Shown piece by piece: positions 37,150 to 46,160 of a DNA stretch of 64,000 bases (positions within the stretch are counted from its first letter, which is position 1; every line of letters starts with the position of its first letter). The stretch lies in NCBI RefSeq assembly GCF_041911615.1, contig NZ_JAYROR010000101.1, forward strand, positions 1 to 64,000. Reading direction: 5' to 3'. Below the pieces are notes generated by a model. That model saw only the letters and a program-made list of their open reading frames with translations. It was not told the DNA's origin and searched no databases. Origin of the DNA: Zoogloea sp041911615. GTDB taxonomy: Bacteria > Pseudomonadota > Gammaproteobacteria > Burkholderiales > Rhodocyclaceae. Made by a program: the position numbers and the translations under genes.

Positions 37150-37806
37150 TCAGAAAGCCGCGCAGACGGTGTAGAGGCTGGCGTCGTTCAGGGCGGTGGG
37201 GGCAATCGCCGTGCCGCTCGCGGCACTGTTGGCCAGCAGGCGCACGGAGCCGGTCGAGGGCAGGCCGTCGTCCATCGCGATGTCGATCTGGCGGGCGAAG
37301 TTGCCGGCGAGGTTGTCCTGACAGATGAAGAAGCTGCCGCTCCAGCCGGTCACCGGGCTGTTGCCGGTCACGCCGATGCGCCCGCCGAAGGCGTTGCGCG
37401 GCAGCCAGTCGAGCAGGGTGACGCCATTGGCCATGGGATCGCGCCCGTCGCCGCTGGCGAGATTGGCGAGCCGGATGTGCTGCCAGAACAGCACGCTCTC
37501 GTCGCTGCCGGTGGTGGAGTTCCAGGCGCCGTCGATGCGTCCGTTGCCGACCGTTCCTCCCGTGCTGGCCCGGGTCGCGCCGCTCAGGCGGTTGGCCACG
37601 CCCGGGTCGTCGCCCGGCAGCGCCCGGAAGCGATCCTGGTAGGCATAGATATAGGTCGAGAGGTTGCGGTATTCGCCGATGGCGTTCTTTACCTTGGCGC
37701 TGTTGATGAGTTCCTGGCCTTTCAGGACGCCGCCGAGCAGCAGCCCGATGATGACCAGGACGATGGCGATCTCGACGAGGGTGAAGCCGTGTTGCCGGTT
37801 TCTCAT
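37150..37806 (-). CDS. Prepilin-type N-methylation protein (pseudopilin A)
   Basis: 218 residues. The prepilin cleavage site is RQHG/FTLVEIAIVLVIIG with Glu at +5, a class III leader of eight residues. The rest is a pilin globular region with LPGDDPGVANRLSG and a C-terminal Cys pair spanning FFICQDN to YTVCAAF. It is processed by PilD and assembled by a type IV pilus or type II secretion machine that is not encoded nearby. It stands after the adenylate cyclase gene with a 114-base gap, so it may have its own promoter. Confidence 0.85.
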   Translation of the reverse strand: MRNRQHGFTLVEIAIVLVIIGLLLGGVLKGQELINSAKVKNAIGEYRNLSTYIYAYQDRFRALPGDDPGVANRLSGATRASTGGTVGNGRIDGAWNSTTGSDESVLFWQHIRLANLASGDGRDPMANGVTLLDWLPRNAFGGRIGVTGNSPVTGWSGSFFICQDNLAGNFARQIDIAMDDGLPSTGSVRLLANSAASGTAIAPTALNDASLYTVCAAF

Positions 37807-37920
37807 GGGATTTCCCGTTGTGCATCGCCCGCCCGGGCGGATGTGTCTATCCATACAGGATGGATAGTTTAATGCAGTTTGGGTGGTTGCGACAGCGGGT
37901 TGACGCCGGCGGCGGTGCCG

Positions 37921-39231
37921 TCAGGCGGCCTGGGGGGGTTGGCTGCGTGCCGAGGCGGGCACGGCGAAGATGCGCGGGCTCTGCAGGCGATAGACCGGCA
38001 CGTAGCCCTTGCCCTTGAGCAGCAGCAGGAGCGGTTTGGCGAACACGAAGGCGCCTCGCAGGCGCTCGAAGCTGCGGCCACAGCACTGGATCACGCTGGG
38101 TTCGCCTTCGGTGCACAGGCGGAAGGCGAGATTGACCGTGTCGCCCCACAGATCGTAGATGAACTTTCCGCGCCCGACCACGCCGGCCACCACCGGCCCG
38201 GAGGCGATGCCGATGCGTACCTCCAGGGCCAGCCCGTCGGTGAAGTCGTGGTTGCGCAGGGCGGCCTGCATGTCGAGGGCGAGGGCGGCCATCGCGGCGT
38301 GGGGCTCGACCGGGTGGGCGTGCAGCCCGCCGGCCACCATGTAGCCGTCGCCGATGGTCTTGATGCGTTCCATGCCGTGCTGTTCGCACAGTTCGTCGAA
38401 GCGGCAGAAGATGCGGTTGAGCATCTCGAACACCTGGATCGGCGTCATGCCGCTGGCGATGCGGGTGTAGTCGACGATGTCGGCGAACATCACCACGACT
38501 TCCGGGTGGCCGTCGGCGATGGTGGCGGTGGTGTCCTTGAGGCGGGCGGCGATGGGCGCCGGCAGGATGCTCAGGAGCAGACGTTCGGAGCGCTCCTGGG
38601 CGAGCCGCAGCTGGTGGTGGGCGTCGGCGAGGCGCTCGCGGGTCTTGTTGCGCTGGCCCAGGGCGAAGCGCCACTGCATGAAGAGCACCGAGCCCACCAG
38701 GGCGAGGTGAACGGCGAGATGCGGCGCGTGGCCGGGTGCGTCGGCGGGGGCGCGCAGCGCGAGGGCCGTCAGCGCGACGATGAAGGCGACGAACCAGGGC
38801 GTGGCGCCCGTCACGCCGAGGCTGAGCAGGGCGCTCGCGGGGGCCAGGATGGCCCAGGCCGGCAGTCCGGCGGCCATCGGTGCCGCGCCGAGCAGGCCCT
38901 GGGCGACGAACGGGAAGGCGAGCATCAGCCCGAGCTGCAGGATGCCATAAGTGTCGGCGCGGCCGTGGCGCTGGAACACGGCGAGGTTGAGCAGCGCGAG
39001 GGCGGGCACGCCGGCGGCGGGGAGCACGTCCGGCGCGTCGTCCACGACCCAGGCCACCGCGACCCAGACGAGGGCGGCGGTGGCGAAAAGCACGCTGGCC
39101 AGGTTCAGGAGGATCTTCCTGATGCTGGTTTCGTCGTCGTCGTCCGCGTGCGCCCCGATGTCGAGGATGGCGCGCAGGAGGCGGCGGAGCGTGGAGCGCG
39201 GCGGGGCGTCGGTGGGCCGGTTGTCCGGCAT
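37921..39231 (-). CDS. Membrane-bound class III adenylate cyclase
   Basis: 436 residues. Several hydrophobic segments (about 45-190) are followed by a coiled linker and a class III cyclase domain. The metal-binding Asp residues are in VMFADIVDYTRIA and IKTIGDGYMVAGG; the Lys of IKTIGD and the Asp of DLWGDTVN are the adenine-specifying residues, so cAMP is the likely product. The transition-state Asn/Arg region GDTVNLAFRL is intact. The ATG at 39231 has AGGA upstream; a TTG ten codons earlier is less likely. It sits among pseudopilin genes. Confidence 0.9.
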   Translation of the reverse strand: MPDNRPTDAPPRSTLRRLLRAILDIGAHADDDDETSIRKILLNLASVLFATAALVWVAVAWVVDDAPDVLPAAGVPALALLNLAVFQRHGRADTYGILQLGLMLAFPFVAQGLLGAAPMAAGLPAWAILAPASALLSLGVTGATPWFVAFIVALTALALRAPADAPGHAPHLAVHLALVGSVLFMQWRFALGQRNKTRERLADAHHQLRLAQERSERLLLSILPAPIAARLKDTTATIADGHPEVVVMFADIVDYTRIASGMTPIQVFEMLNRIFCRFDELCEQHGMERIKTIGDGYMVAGGLHAHPVEPHAAMAALALDMQAALRNHDFTDGLALEVRIGIASGPVVAGVVGRGKFIYDLWGDTVNLAFRLCTEGEPSVIQCCGRSFERLRGAFVFAKPLLLLLKGKGYVPVYRLQSPRIFAVPASARSQPPQAA

Positions 39232-39387
39232 CGGCTGTCCTGAGGCTGAAAACCGTGACAAGTTTCACGCCGGCGGGAAAGCAGGGTCAAGGTGGCGGAC
39301 GGGGCTGATTGTTGGGATGTGTGTCGTAGTACGCAGTCGAGGCGACGCGGCGTGGGGGTGAAACCAATGGCTACACAATGGGCCGCA

Positions 39388-40113
39388 TCACGGGAGCCGG
39401 CCGGCGCTGACGAGCCGGTGGGCGACGAGGTTGGGCGAGAGCCAGGTGACCCGGTCGTCGAAGGCGCCGCCGGGCGCGGTGGGGTTTTCGGATACGCCGC
39501 GGCTGTAGAAGAGCCGGGCGTCGGCGGCGGCGTTGCGGGCTTCGTCGCTGCCGGCCATCGGAGGGGCGAGCGCAACGCCCTGGGCGTCGATTGCGCCGAG
39601 GCCATTGGCGCCGTGGGAGAGGAGCAGGGCGGGGCTTTTTCCGCCTTCGGTGGTGAGGAAGAGTTCGCTGCCGTCGAGGCTGCGGGTCTTGATCTCGATG
39701 TCGCCGTCGGCGAGGCTGACCTTTTCGGTGTTGCCGGTGCCCCCGAGCGGGGCGACGTATTTTTGGGCGACCGCATAGCGCAGGCGGTGCGCCCAGCCGT
39801 CCAGGCCGGCGATGCCAAGGGTGGCCCACGGCAGCAGGCCGGTGTATTTGCGGCAGGTGGTGGTGCCGCTGCGGTCTTCGGCGCCGTCGGTGGCGCTTCT
39901 GGCGGGGCAGGGGAGGTTGCCGGTGCGCATCGCGTAGCCGAGCAGGGCGTCGCGGGCCTCGGTCAGGGCGTCGTCGGTGGCGGCTTCGGCGCGGCGGGCG
40001 AGGTGGGCGGACAGGCCCGTGGCGATTCCGCCACCGAGCAGCGTCACGATCAGCAGCACCACCGCCATTTCGACGAGGGTGAAACCGTGGTGGGGGCGAT
40101 TCAGGGCAGGCAT
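39388..40113 (-). CDS. Prepilin-type N-methylation protein with LPCP motif (pseudopilin B)
   Basis: 241 residues. The prepilin leader ends HHG/FTLVEMAVVLLIVTLLGGG. The mature part starts with EARDALLGYAMRTGNLPCPA, then a Cys a few residues on (TTCRKY) and GLLPWATLGIAGLDGWAHRL, a module also present in the neighbouring 393-residue protein. This suggests a disulfide-stabilised minor pseudopilin. Its start overlaps the upstream 393-residue gene by 13 bases, so they are translated together. No cognate assembly ATPase is in the window. Confidence 0.83.
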   Translation of the reverse strand: MPALNRPHHGFTLVEMAVVLLIVTLLGGGIATGLSAHLARRAEAATDDALTEARDALLGYAMRTGNLPCPARSATDGAEDRSGTTTCRKYTGLLPWATLGIAGLDGWAHRLRYAVAQKYVAPLGGTGNTEKVSLADGDIEIKTRSLDGSELFLTTEGGKSPALLLSHGANGLGAIDAQGVALAPPMAGSDEARNAAADARLFYSRGVSENPTAPGGAFDDRVTWLSPNLVAHRLVSAGRLP

Positions 40114-41282
40114 AGGGCGACGTCGGCGGTGGCGGCGGGAGGATGGGGCGTGGTGGGCAGGACGAGGGTGTCGGGTAGCGCGGCGAGCTGCCCGGCGGCC
40201 AGCGCGGCCAGGGTGGCGGGTTCGAGGTAGTGGGCGGTGTCGAGCTTGTCGGCGGGGCTGAGACGAGGCTGGCCGCTGGTGGCCCGCTCGCCCCCGAAGA
40301 TCAGCGCACCGCGACAGCGCCGGCCGTTGCCGGCAAGGCAGTCGGTGTCGCCGATGCAGCGGGCGTAGCGCAGGGTGTCGGCCCAGTTGGCGGTGGCGTC
40401 GCGCAAGGTTTCGGTGCGACAGGTGCCGCTGAGCTGGGTCAGCGGCGGCACGCGGCCGAGTTCGACCGGGCCGTGCCGGCTGGGGCCGACGACCGGCGGG
40501 AGGGTGGGCTTGGCCAGGCAGTCGGCGGTGGCCTGGAGGACTTTCTGCAGCCATGGCCCGTAGCTCGGGCGACGTTTGAGCTGGCTGAAGATGTCGTCGA
40601 TGGTGATCGCGGCGATGCGGTCGTTGCCGGCGGCGGGGCGGACGGCGACGGGAACGCTGCCGGTGCTGGCCGTGAGGGCTTCGACGTAGTGCTGGAGCTG
40701 GCGTGCGTCCGAGTCGCCTCCGCAGCGGTCCGGGCCCGGGCTGCGTGCCTGGGTCGGCAGGGGCGGGCCGGCGGCGATGACGAGGGCGACGGCATGGCCG
40801 GCCTGGTCGCCGGGGAGGATGACCGGCTGGCCGGCGGCGTCTTCGAGTCGGAAGGTGCCGCTGCTATCCCAGTTGAGGACGTCCGGCTTGGGGTTGTTCT
40901 TGACGGCACCGGACACCGCGTACCACAGGCACTCGCCGCTGCCGTCGCGCAGGTCGGGCAGGTTGAGGGTGAGGTAGGGCAGGCGGCCGATGCTGGCCTG
41001 GCCCTGGGTGCCGCAGGTTTCGGCGGAGCCGTCGCCGTCCAGGTCGGGGCAGGGCAGGTAGCCGAAGTCGGCGTTGGGGTGCTCGGCGTTGCGGTAGGTG
41101 GCGGCGAAGCCGAGGAGGGCTTCACGGGCCTGCGCCAGTGCCTGGCCGGTGCGGATTTCGTGGGCGAGCTCGCGGTGGGCACGGCTGTCCTGCCGGGCCA
41201 GCAGCCAGCCGAGACCGCCGACGACGAGGAGAACGAGCAAGGCCGGGAGAATCATGCCGCGCTGGCGGCGGGCGCACCGCAT
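40101..41282 (-). CDS. Large pseudopilin-like protein with LPCP module
   Basis: 393 residues. A single N-terminal membrane helix (GMILPALLVLLVVGGLGWLL) lacks the classic G/FTLVE leader, so processing by PilD is uncertain; it may be a GspK-like or membrane-anchored minor subunit. The mature part has QAREALLGFAATYRN, then LPCPDLDGDG and a following Cys. Eight or more further Cys occur, several in pairs (CGGD, CIGDTDCL, RRC). The module is the same as in the 241-residue protein. Its ATG overlaps the preceding stop by one base. Confidence 0.72.
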   Translation of the reverse strand: MRCARRQRGMILPALLVLLVVGGLGWLLARQDSRAHRELAHEIRTGQALAQAREALLGFAATYRNAEHPNADFGYLPCPDLDGDGSAETCGTQGQASIGRLPYLTLNLPDLRDGSGECLWYAVSGAVKNNPKPDVLNWDSSGTFRLEDAAGQPVILPGDQAGHAVALVIAAGPPLPTQARSPGPDRCGGDSDARQLQHYVEALTASTGSVPVAVRPAAGNDRIAAITIDDIFSQLKRRPSYGPWLQKVLQATADCLAKPTLPPVVGPSRHGPVELGRVPPLTQLSGTCRTETLRDATANWADTLRYARCIGDTDCLAGNGRRCRGALIFGGERATSGQPRLSPADKLDTAHYLEPATLAALAAGQLAALPDTLVLPTTPHPPAATADVALCLP

Positions 41283-41647
41283 CAGGGGGTGTCGGGAGGC
41301 GGGTCGCCGACACGCAGCCGGTGCGAGCGCCCGTCCGGGCCGGTGACGCGGGCGGTGGCGGTGTCGATGCGGATCTGGCGGGCGTCGGCGGGGATGGCCT
41401 CGCCGTCAAGGAAGACGGTGGGCCGGCCGGCGCTGCGGGTGACGATGCCGTCGAGCCGCGGTGGCGGCGCGGGCGGTTCTGGGCTGCGAACCGGGCGGTC
41501 GATGCGATGACGCTCGGCGGGGGTGAAGAACAGTCGGCCGAGGGGCTCGGCGTACCCGTAGCGGGCCGGAACGATCGCCAGCAAAAGGCTCGACAGCACG
41601 AGCAGCGGCAGGAGGACGGCGCCCCGGCGGGTGGATTTGAATGGCAT
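41282..41647 (-). CDS. Small exported protein of the pseudopilin cluster
   Basis: 121 residues with an N-terminal hydrophobic segment (GAVLLPLLVLSSLLLAIV), then Pro-rich sequence and a beta-like C-terminal half (LDGIVTRSAGRPTVFLDGEA; IRIDTATARVTGPDG). The domain looks like the homology region of GspC/PilP-type periplasmic linkers, but I cannot assign it firmly. Its stop overlaps the start of the 393-residue gene (TGATG), placing it first in a three-gene coupled operon with the two LPCP proteins. Confidence 0.7.
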   Translation of the reverse strand: MPFKSTRRGAVLLPLLVLSSLLLAIVPARYGYAEPLGRLFFTPAERHRIDRPVRSPEPPAPPPRLDGIVTRSAGRPTVFLDGEAIPADARQIRIDTATARVTGPDGRSHRLRVGDPPPDTP

Positions 41648-41701
41648 GACGGCACGAATTTAGCATAGTCCGTGCCGGGTGGGGCGGAAGGGCGAGGCTG
41701 C

Positions 41702-43480
41702 TCAGTGGGCGGCGAGGACGCGGTTCTTGCCGGAGCGCTTGGCGATGTACATGGCCTTGTCGGCCCGGTCGAGGGTCTGATCGGTGTCCTCGCCGTCCTT
41801 GAGCTGGGCCACGCCGGCGCTGAAGGTGATGAGCAGCTTTTGCTGACGGGCCAGGAAGAAGCGCTTGGTGAGGGCGCGCTGGAGGCGCACGAGGGCCGCG
41901 ACGGCGGCGTCGAGCGGGGTGTCGGGGAGCAGGATGACGAACTCCTCGCCACCGTAGCGGGCGACGGAGTCCTGCGGGCGGATGTTCTCGCGGACGACTT
42001 CGGTGAGATGCTGGAGGGCTTCGTCGCCGGTCTGGTGGCCGTGGGTGTCGTTGATCTGCTTGAAGTTGTCGATGTCGAGCAGGCCGAGGCACAGCGGGGT
42101 GCCGCGTCGCCGCGCGAAGGCGGTTTCGCGGGTCAGGGCTTCGTCGAGGCCCTTGCGGTTGAGCACGCCGGTGAGGGGGTCGTGGCGGATGAGTTCGCTG
42201 GTCTGTTCGAGTTCGCCCTGCAGGCGGGTGATCTCGGCGTTGGCGTCGTCGACGCGCGCCCGCAGCTCGACGAGTTCGTCGCGGGAGCGGGCAGTGGTCT
42301 GCTGGACGAGGCGGGTTTCGCGCATCAGGTCGGCGATCACGTCGGTGAGTTCGGCGATGTCGCGGGCGCCGGCGATGCGTTCGGCGGATTGTTCGATCTT
42401 GTCGTGGTAGTCGCCGGTGGAGTCGGAGAACTCGCCGAGGCGGTCGACGAAGCGGCTGAGCATTTCCTTGAGGCGCGCCTGGGCGTCGGAGAGTTCGACC
42501 TTGAGCGCGCCCTGGCGGTGAATGACGTCGCGCAGGCGATTTTCGAGTTCGCCGAGGAGGCGCACGTCGAGGGGCTGGGCGAACATCTCGCCGATCAGGA
42601 CGATCTGGCCGTGCAGCCAGCGGTCGTCCACGACCAGTTCGCCGATGTTCTCGAGGATGAGCTGGAGCACGCGCTGGAGGGCGTCGCGCAGGGCTTGCTG
42701 GTCCTCGGCGGTCCATTCGATGCGGGCTCGCAGTTGGGCGAGGCGTGCTTCGAGGGCTTCGCGGGCGATGGCGATGGGCTGCTGGCGCAGGGCGGCGGCG
42801 AGTGCGCGGGTCTCGCTGGCGAGTTCGGATTCGCCGGCGTGACCCGCGAGGCTGTCGAGCAGGCTGGCGAGGAGGTCGGCGAAGGTGGGGGTGTCGTCGG
42901 CCTGGGCGATGGTCGTGGCGCGGGACGCGGGCGGGCTGACCAGGTCACCGGCGGGCTGGTCTTCGTCGCTGTTGCGGGACCAGGCGCGCAGCAGGCCCTG
43001 TAGGCGTTCGGCGAGCCGTTCCGGGTGGGTGCCGGACGCACTGAGGACGCGGTCGAGCATTTCGCGCTTGCGGGCCTGGGTGAGCCCGCCCTGACGGCGG
43101 TCCCATTCGGCCACGAATTCGCGCAGCAGGCTGCCCCAGTTGAGTTCGGGGACGTCGGCGATCGACAGGCTGTCGACGATGACGGTGCGCACGGCCTGCC
43201 AGTCCTCCTGGGCGATGGCGCTCTCGAACTCGCGGGCGATGCGCAGGGCTTCGTGGTTGTGGCGCGGAAGGGCGGCGGCGAGCTGCTTGAGGGCGCGCTC
43301 GGGGAAGATGTCTTCGGCAACCGTACCGGCGATCTCGTGGTAGAGCGCGCGGTAATTGTCGGGTGTCGGGGCGATCCGGCGCAGGGCGAGCTGGCGGAGC
43401 GTCTCGCGGGCAACGTCCGAGGGCTGGGTGGTGTCGATCATCTTGGGTCTGCGCGGGGCAGCGGCGGCTTTGGGGTGCAT
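41702..43480 (-). CDS. Diguanylate cyclase (GGDEF protein) with helical N-terminal sensor region
   Basis: 592 residues. The N-terminal 400 residues are soluble and mainly helical (ARETLRQLALRRIAPTPDNY, then long coiled coils). The C-terminal GGDEF domain has an intact active site ARYGGEEFVIL and the product-inhibition RxxD five residues before it (RPQDSVARY). It should make c-di-GMP and be feedback-inhibited. No membrane segment is seen. The ATG at 43480 follows AGGA; an internal ATG 13 codons on is possible. It lies 54 bases upstream of the pseudopilin operon. Confidence 0.93.
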   Translation of the reverse strand: MHPKAAAAPRRPKMIDTTQPSDVARETLRQLALRRIAPTPDNYRALYHEIAGTVAEDIFPERALKQLAAALPRHNHEALRIAREFESAIAQEDWQAVRTVIVDSLSIADVPELNWGSLLREFVAEWDRRQGGLTQARKREMLDRVLSASGTHPERLAERLQGLLRAWSRNSDEDQPAGDLVSPPASRATTIAQADDTPTFADLLASLLDSLAGHAGESELASETRALAAALRQQPIAIAREALEARLAQLRARIEWTAEDQQALRDALQRVLQLILENIGELVVDDRWLHGQIVLIGEMFAQPLDVRLLGELENRLRDVIHRQGALKVELSDAQARLKEMLSRFVDRLGEFSDSTGDYHDKIEQSAERIAGARDIAELTDVIADLMRETRLVQQTTARSRDELVELRARVDDANAEITRLQGELEQTSELIRHDPLTGVLNRKGLDEALTRETAFARRRGTPLCLGLLDIDNFKQINDTHGHQTGDEALQHLTEVVRENIRPQDSVARYGGEEFVILLPDTPLDAAVAALVRLQRALTKRFFLARQQKLLITFSAGVAQLKDGEDTDQTLDRADKAMYIAKRSGKNRVLAAH

Positions 43481-43554
43481 CCGACATCCTGCTGGGGCGA
43501 TGGGCCCGCAGGTCCGAGAACATAACAGGGTGGAACGCGTCAGATAACGGCCGT

Positions 43555-43581
43555 GCCCGACATGCCTTGAGGCTGTCGGGC
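43555..43581 (-). terminator. Hairpin after the NarL-type regulator gene
   Basis: GCCCGACA / TGTCGGGC 8-bp stem with an 11-base loop, without a T tract; it could be a rho-assisted terminator or mRNA-stabilising structure. Confidence 0.35.
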
Positions 43582-43615
43582 GACCCGATGTGAAAAAAAT
43601 GTTATTCCGTTGGGT

Positions 43616-44257
43616 TTACTCGGCCAGTCCGTGCTTGAGCCCGTAATGGGTCAGCTCGGCGTTGTTGCGCAGATTCATCTTCTCGAGGAGGCGTGCGCGA
43701 TAGACGCTCACCGTCTTGACGCTGAGGTTGAGTGCCTCGGCGATCTCGGTGGGCGTCTTGCCGGAGGCGATCATGCACAGCGTCTGGTATTCGCGGTCGG
43801 AGAGCTTTTCGTGAGGAGGGCGCTCGGTGTCTTCGCCGATGGCGTTGGCGAGTTCCTCGGCCAGCGACGGGCTGACGTATTTCTTGCCGCTCGCGACCTG
43901 GCGGATCGCGGTGACCAGCAGCTCGGGCGCGCTCTGCTTGGTGAGGTAGCCGGCCGCGCCGGCCTTGAGGGCGCGGATCGCGTATTGCTCCTCGGGGTAC
44001 ATGCTGAGGATCAGTACCGGCAGGCGCGGGAATTCCTTCTTGATGATCTTGAGGGCGTCGATGCCGTTGCGGTCGGGCATCGAGACGTCCATCAGCACGA
44101 CGTCCCACTCGCCCTGGCGCACGAGCTGCACGGCCTGGACGCCGTTCTCGGCTTCGCCGGCGACGGTGAGGTCGGGGGTGTCGGAAAGGATCTGGCGCAG
44201 GCCCTGGCGGACGATCGCGTGGTCGTCGGCTATCAGTACCCGGATGGGCTTGCTCAT
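43616..44257 (-). CDS. NarL/FixJ-family response regulator
   Basis: 213 residues. The receiver domain has phospho-acceptor Asp57 (VLMDVSM). The LuxR-type helix-turn-helix has the sequence LSDREYQTLCMIASGKTPTE followed by IAEALNLSVKTVSVYRARL. This layout is that of GacA/UvrY/BvgA-type regulators. It is partnered with the upstream REC-PAS-kinase: their genes overlap by four bases (ATGA). Targets are not evident; proximity to cyclase and pseudopilin genes suggests surface or lifestyle control, which is inference. Confidence 0.92.
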   Translation of the reverse strand: MSKPIRVLIADDHAIVRQGLRQILSDTPDLTVAGEAENGVQAVQLVRQGEWDVVLMDVSMPDRNGIDALKIIKKEFPRLPVLILSMYPEEQYAIRALKAGAAGYLTKQSAPELLVTAIRQVASGKKYVSPSLAEELANAIGEDTERPPHEKLSDREYQTLCMIASGKTPTEIAEALNLSVKTVSVYRARLLEKMNLRNNAELTHYGLKHGLAE

Positions 44258-45813
44258 GGGGTGCTCCGGTTGGGGGTGGGCGCCTCCTCCGAAGGCGTGG
44301 TCAGGAGGGGCGCGCGCAGGGTCAGGCGCGTTCCGTGGGGCTCGACGTCGCGCAGGTCGAGATGGCCGCCCAGGCTGGTGAGCCGCTCGCGGATGCCGCG
44401 CAACCCGAAGGAGCGCGGCTTCTGCAGATCGGTGGCGGCGAGGCCGCAGCCGTTGTCGGCGATCTCGAGTACCACTTCGTCTCCCTCTTGCATGAGTCTG
44501 ACCGTGACCGCGGTGGCGCGGGCGTGTTTGCTGACATTGGTCAGCGCCTCCTGGAAGACGCGGAAAAAGGCCAGAGCCGTATCGTAGTCCGGGTCGAGAT
44601 CATGGTCGGTACAAAGAATGTTACAGGCGATGCCGGTGCGCTGGGCGAAGTCCTCGCCCTGGGATTCGATGGCCGCGGCGAGGCCGAAATCCTTGAGGAT
44701 GCCGGGGCGCAGCTCGCGGGTCACGCGGCCGACGGTGGCGATGGCGTCGTCCACCATCCGCCCCACGTTGCGGGCCCGTTCGCGGGCCTGGGCCGGGTTG
44801 TTGTCGAGCTTGGACTCGAGCAGCGACATCTCGAACTTCATGGCGACCAGGGTGCCGCCGAGCACGTCGTGCACGTCGCGGGCGATGCGCTCGCGCTCGT
44901 CTTCCTTGATGCGCTGCAGGTGGTTGGACAGCGCGGCGAGCTGACTGCGGGATTCGCGCAGGTCGGCCTCGACGCGCTTGCTGTGGGTGATGTTCCACAT
45001 CACGCCCTCCCACACCACCGCGCCCATCTCGGAGAGGCGCGGCGAGCTGCGCAGGTTGATCCATTTCTGCTCGCCGGTGGCCAGCTGGATGCGGCCTTCC
45101 CAGTTGAGGGTGGACAGGTGCTCGGCCGAGGTCGAGGCGGCCTCCATGAAGCCGGGCAGGTCTTCCTTCAGCAGCCAGTTCATCCAGCCGGCGGCGCTGC
45201 CGATCAGCTCGTCGGCCGAGGTGCCGAAGAGCATCGTCGCCGCCTCGCTGAGATACTGGAAACCGAGCATGCCGTCGGGCGTGTAGCCCATCTGGAACAC
45301 CACGCCCGGGATGTTGTCGGTGAGGGCCCGCAGGCGTGCCGCGCTCTGGCGCAGGGTCTGCTCGGCGCGGCGCTTCTCGCGGCGGTTGCAGACTTCGCGC
45401 ATCTCCCGTTCGACCGCCGGAACGAGGCGGTCGAGGTTGTTCTTGCTGAGGTAGTCGTGGGCGCCCGCCCGCATCGCGGCAATCGCTTCGTCCTCCTGCA
45501 TCACGCCCGAAACGATGATGAAGGGCAGGTCGATGCCGAGTTCCTGGGTCGTGCGCAGGGCCGCCTGGGCGTTGAAGCCCGGCAGGTTGTGGTCGCACAG
45601 GATGACGTCCCAGTTTTCCCGCTGCAGCGCCTCGCGCACGCCCTCTTCGGTGGCCACCTGCAGGTAGGTGGGCGCGTAGCCGGCGTTGCGGAAGCGGTGC
45701 AGCAGCAGGATGACGTCGTTCTCGGCGTCTTCGATGAACAGCAGTCGGATCGGCGGTTTGGGCTGGCAGTCCGCGCCGGCGGAGGGGGCGTCCGGCTTGA
45801 GGGCAGGGGACAT
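44254..45813 (-). CDS. Hybrid sensor: receiver - PAS - HisKA_3 histidine kinase
   Basis: 519 residues, soluble. An N-terminal receiver domain (about 20-145; LLFIEDAENDVILLLHRF, phospho-acceptor in ILCDHNLPGF) is followed by a PAS/PAC domain (about 165-300). The NarX-type HisKA_3 module has its His in ERIARDVHDVLGGTLVAMKF, and the ATPase domain contains DNGCGL and FGLRGIRERL. It should phosphorylate the adjacent NarL-type regulator. The ATG at 45813 is used; the upstream frame runs into the tRNA region. There is no strong ribosome site. Confidence 0.9.
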   Translation of the reverse strand: MSPALKPDAPSAGADCQPKPPIRLLFIEDAENDVILLLHRFRNAGYAPTYLQVATEEGVREALQRENWDVILCDHNLPGFNAQAALRTTQELGIDLPFIIVSGVMQEDEAIAAMRAGAHDYLSKNNLDRLVPAVEREMREVCNRREKRRAEQTLRQSAARLRALTDNIPGVVFQMGYTPDGMLGFQYLSEAATMLFGTSADELIGSAAGWMNWLLKEDLPGFMEAASTSAEHLSTLNWEGRIQLATGEQKWINLRSSPRLSEMGAVVWEGVMWNITHSKRVEADLRESRSQLAALSNHLQRIKEDERERIARDVHDVLGGTLVAMKFEMSLLESKLDNNPAQARERARNVGRMVDDAIATVGRVTRELRPGILKDFGLAAAIESQGEDFAQRTGIACNILCTDHDLDPDYDTALAFFRVFQEALTNVSKHARATAVTVRLMQEGDEVVLEIADNGCGLAATDLQKPRSFGLRGIRERLTSLGGHLDLRDVEPHGTRLTLRAPLLTTPSEEAPTPNRSTP

Positions 45814-45959
45814 ACGTGTCGAGTGGGCTGCGTGAATGAGTCGCTTTTGTTTATAATCCGGCCCTCGCAGGGCCTGCGCAGCCTCAAAGGATAGTTCAGG
45901 CCAGCCTTTTCCGTCCATGCGTATCGGGCTTTCCGGCGTTGCGGAAGATGTGCGATCCC

Positions 45960-46035
45960 GCCGGTGTAGCTCAGTTGGTAGAGCAGCGCACTTGTAATGC
46001 GAAGGTCGAGGGTTCGATTCCTTTCACCGGCACCA
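45960..46035 (+). tRNA. tRNA-Thr (anticodon TGT)
   Basis: 76 bases with CCA encoded. Acceptor arms GCCGGTG and CACCGGC pair fully; the anticodon loop is CTTGTAA, giving TGT; the T arm contains GGTTCGATTCC. It is solitary, not in the tRNA-Tyr-Gly-Thr-tufB cluster usual in many betaproteobacteria. Confidence 0.97.
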
Positions 46036-46053
46036 ACCGCACCCGAAGCACAG

Positions 46054-46078
46054 GCCGATCCCCGAGGGTCGGCTTTTT
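46054..46078 (+). terminator. Terminator after tRNA-Thr
   Basis: GCCGATCC / GGGTCGGC 8-bp stem (one G-T pair), loop CCGA, then T5. Confidence 0.88.
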
Positions 46079-46160
46079 CGTTGAGCCGCCACCGGGCTGG
46101 TCCGGCGGAGGCGTCTCAAGGGTTCTCTCGCGCCCGGCAGTCTCAAAGCGGCATCCAGAA

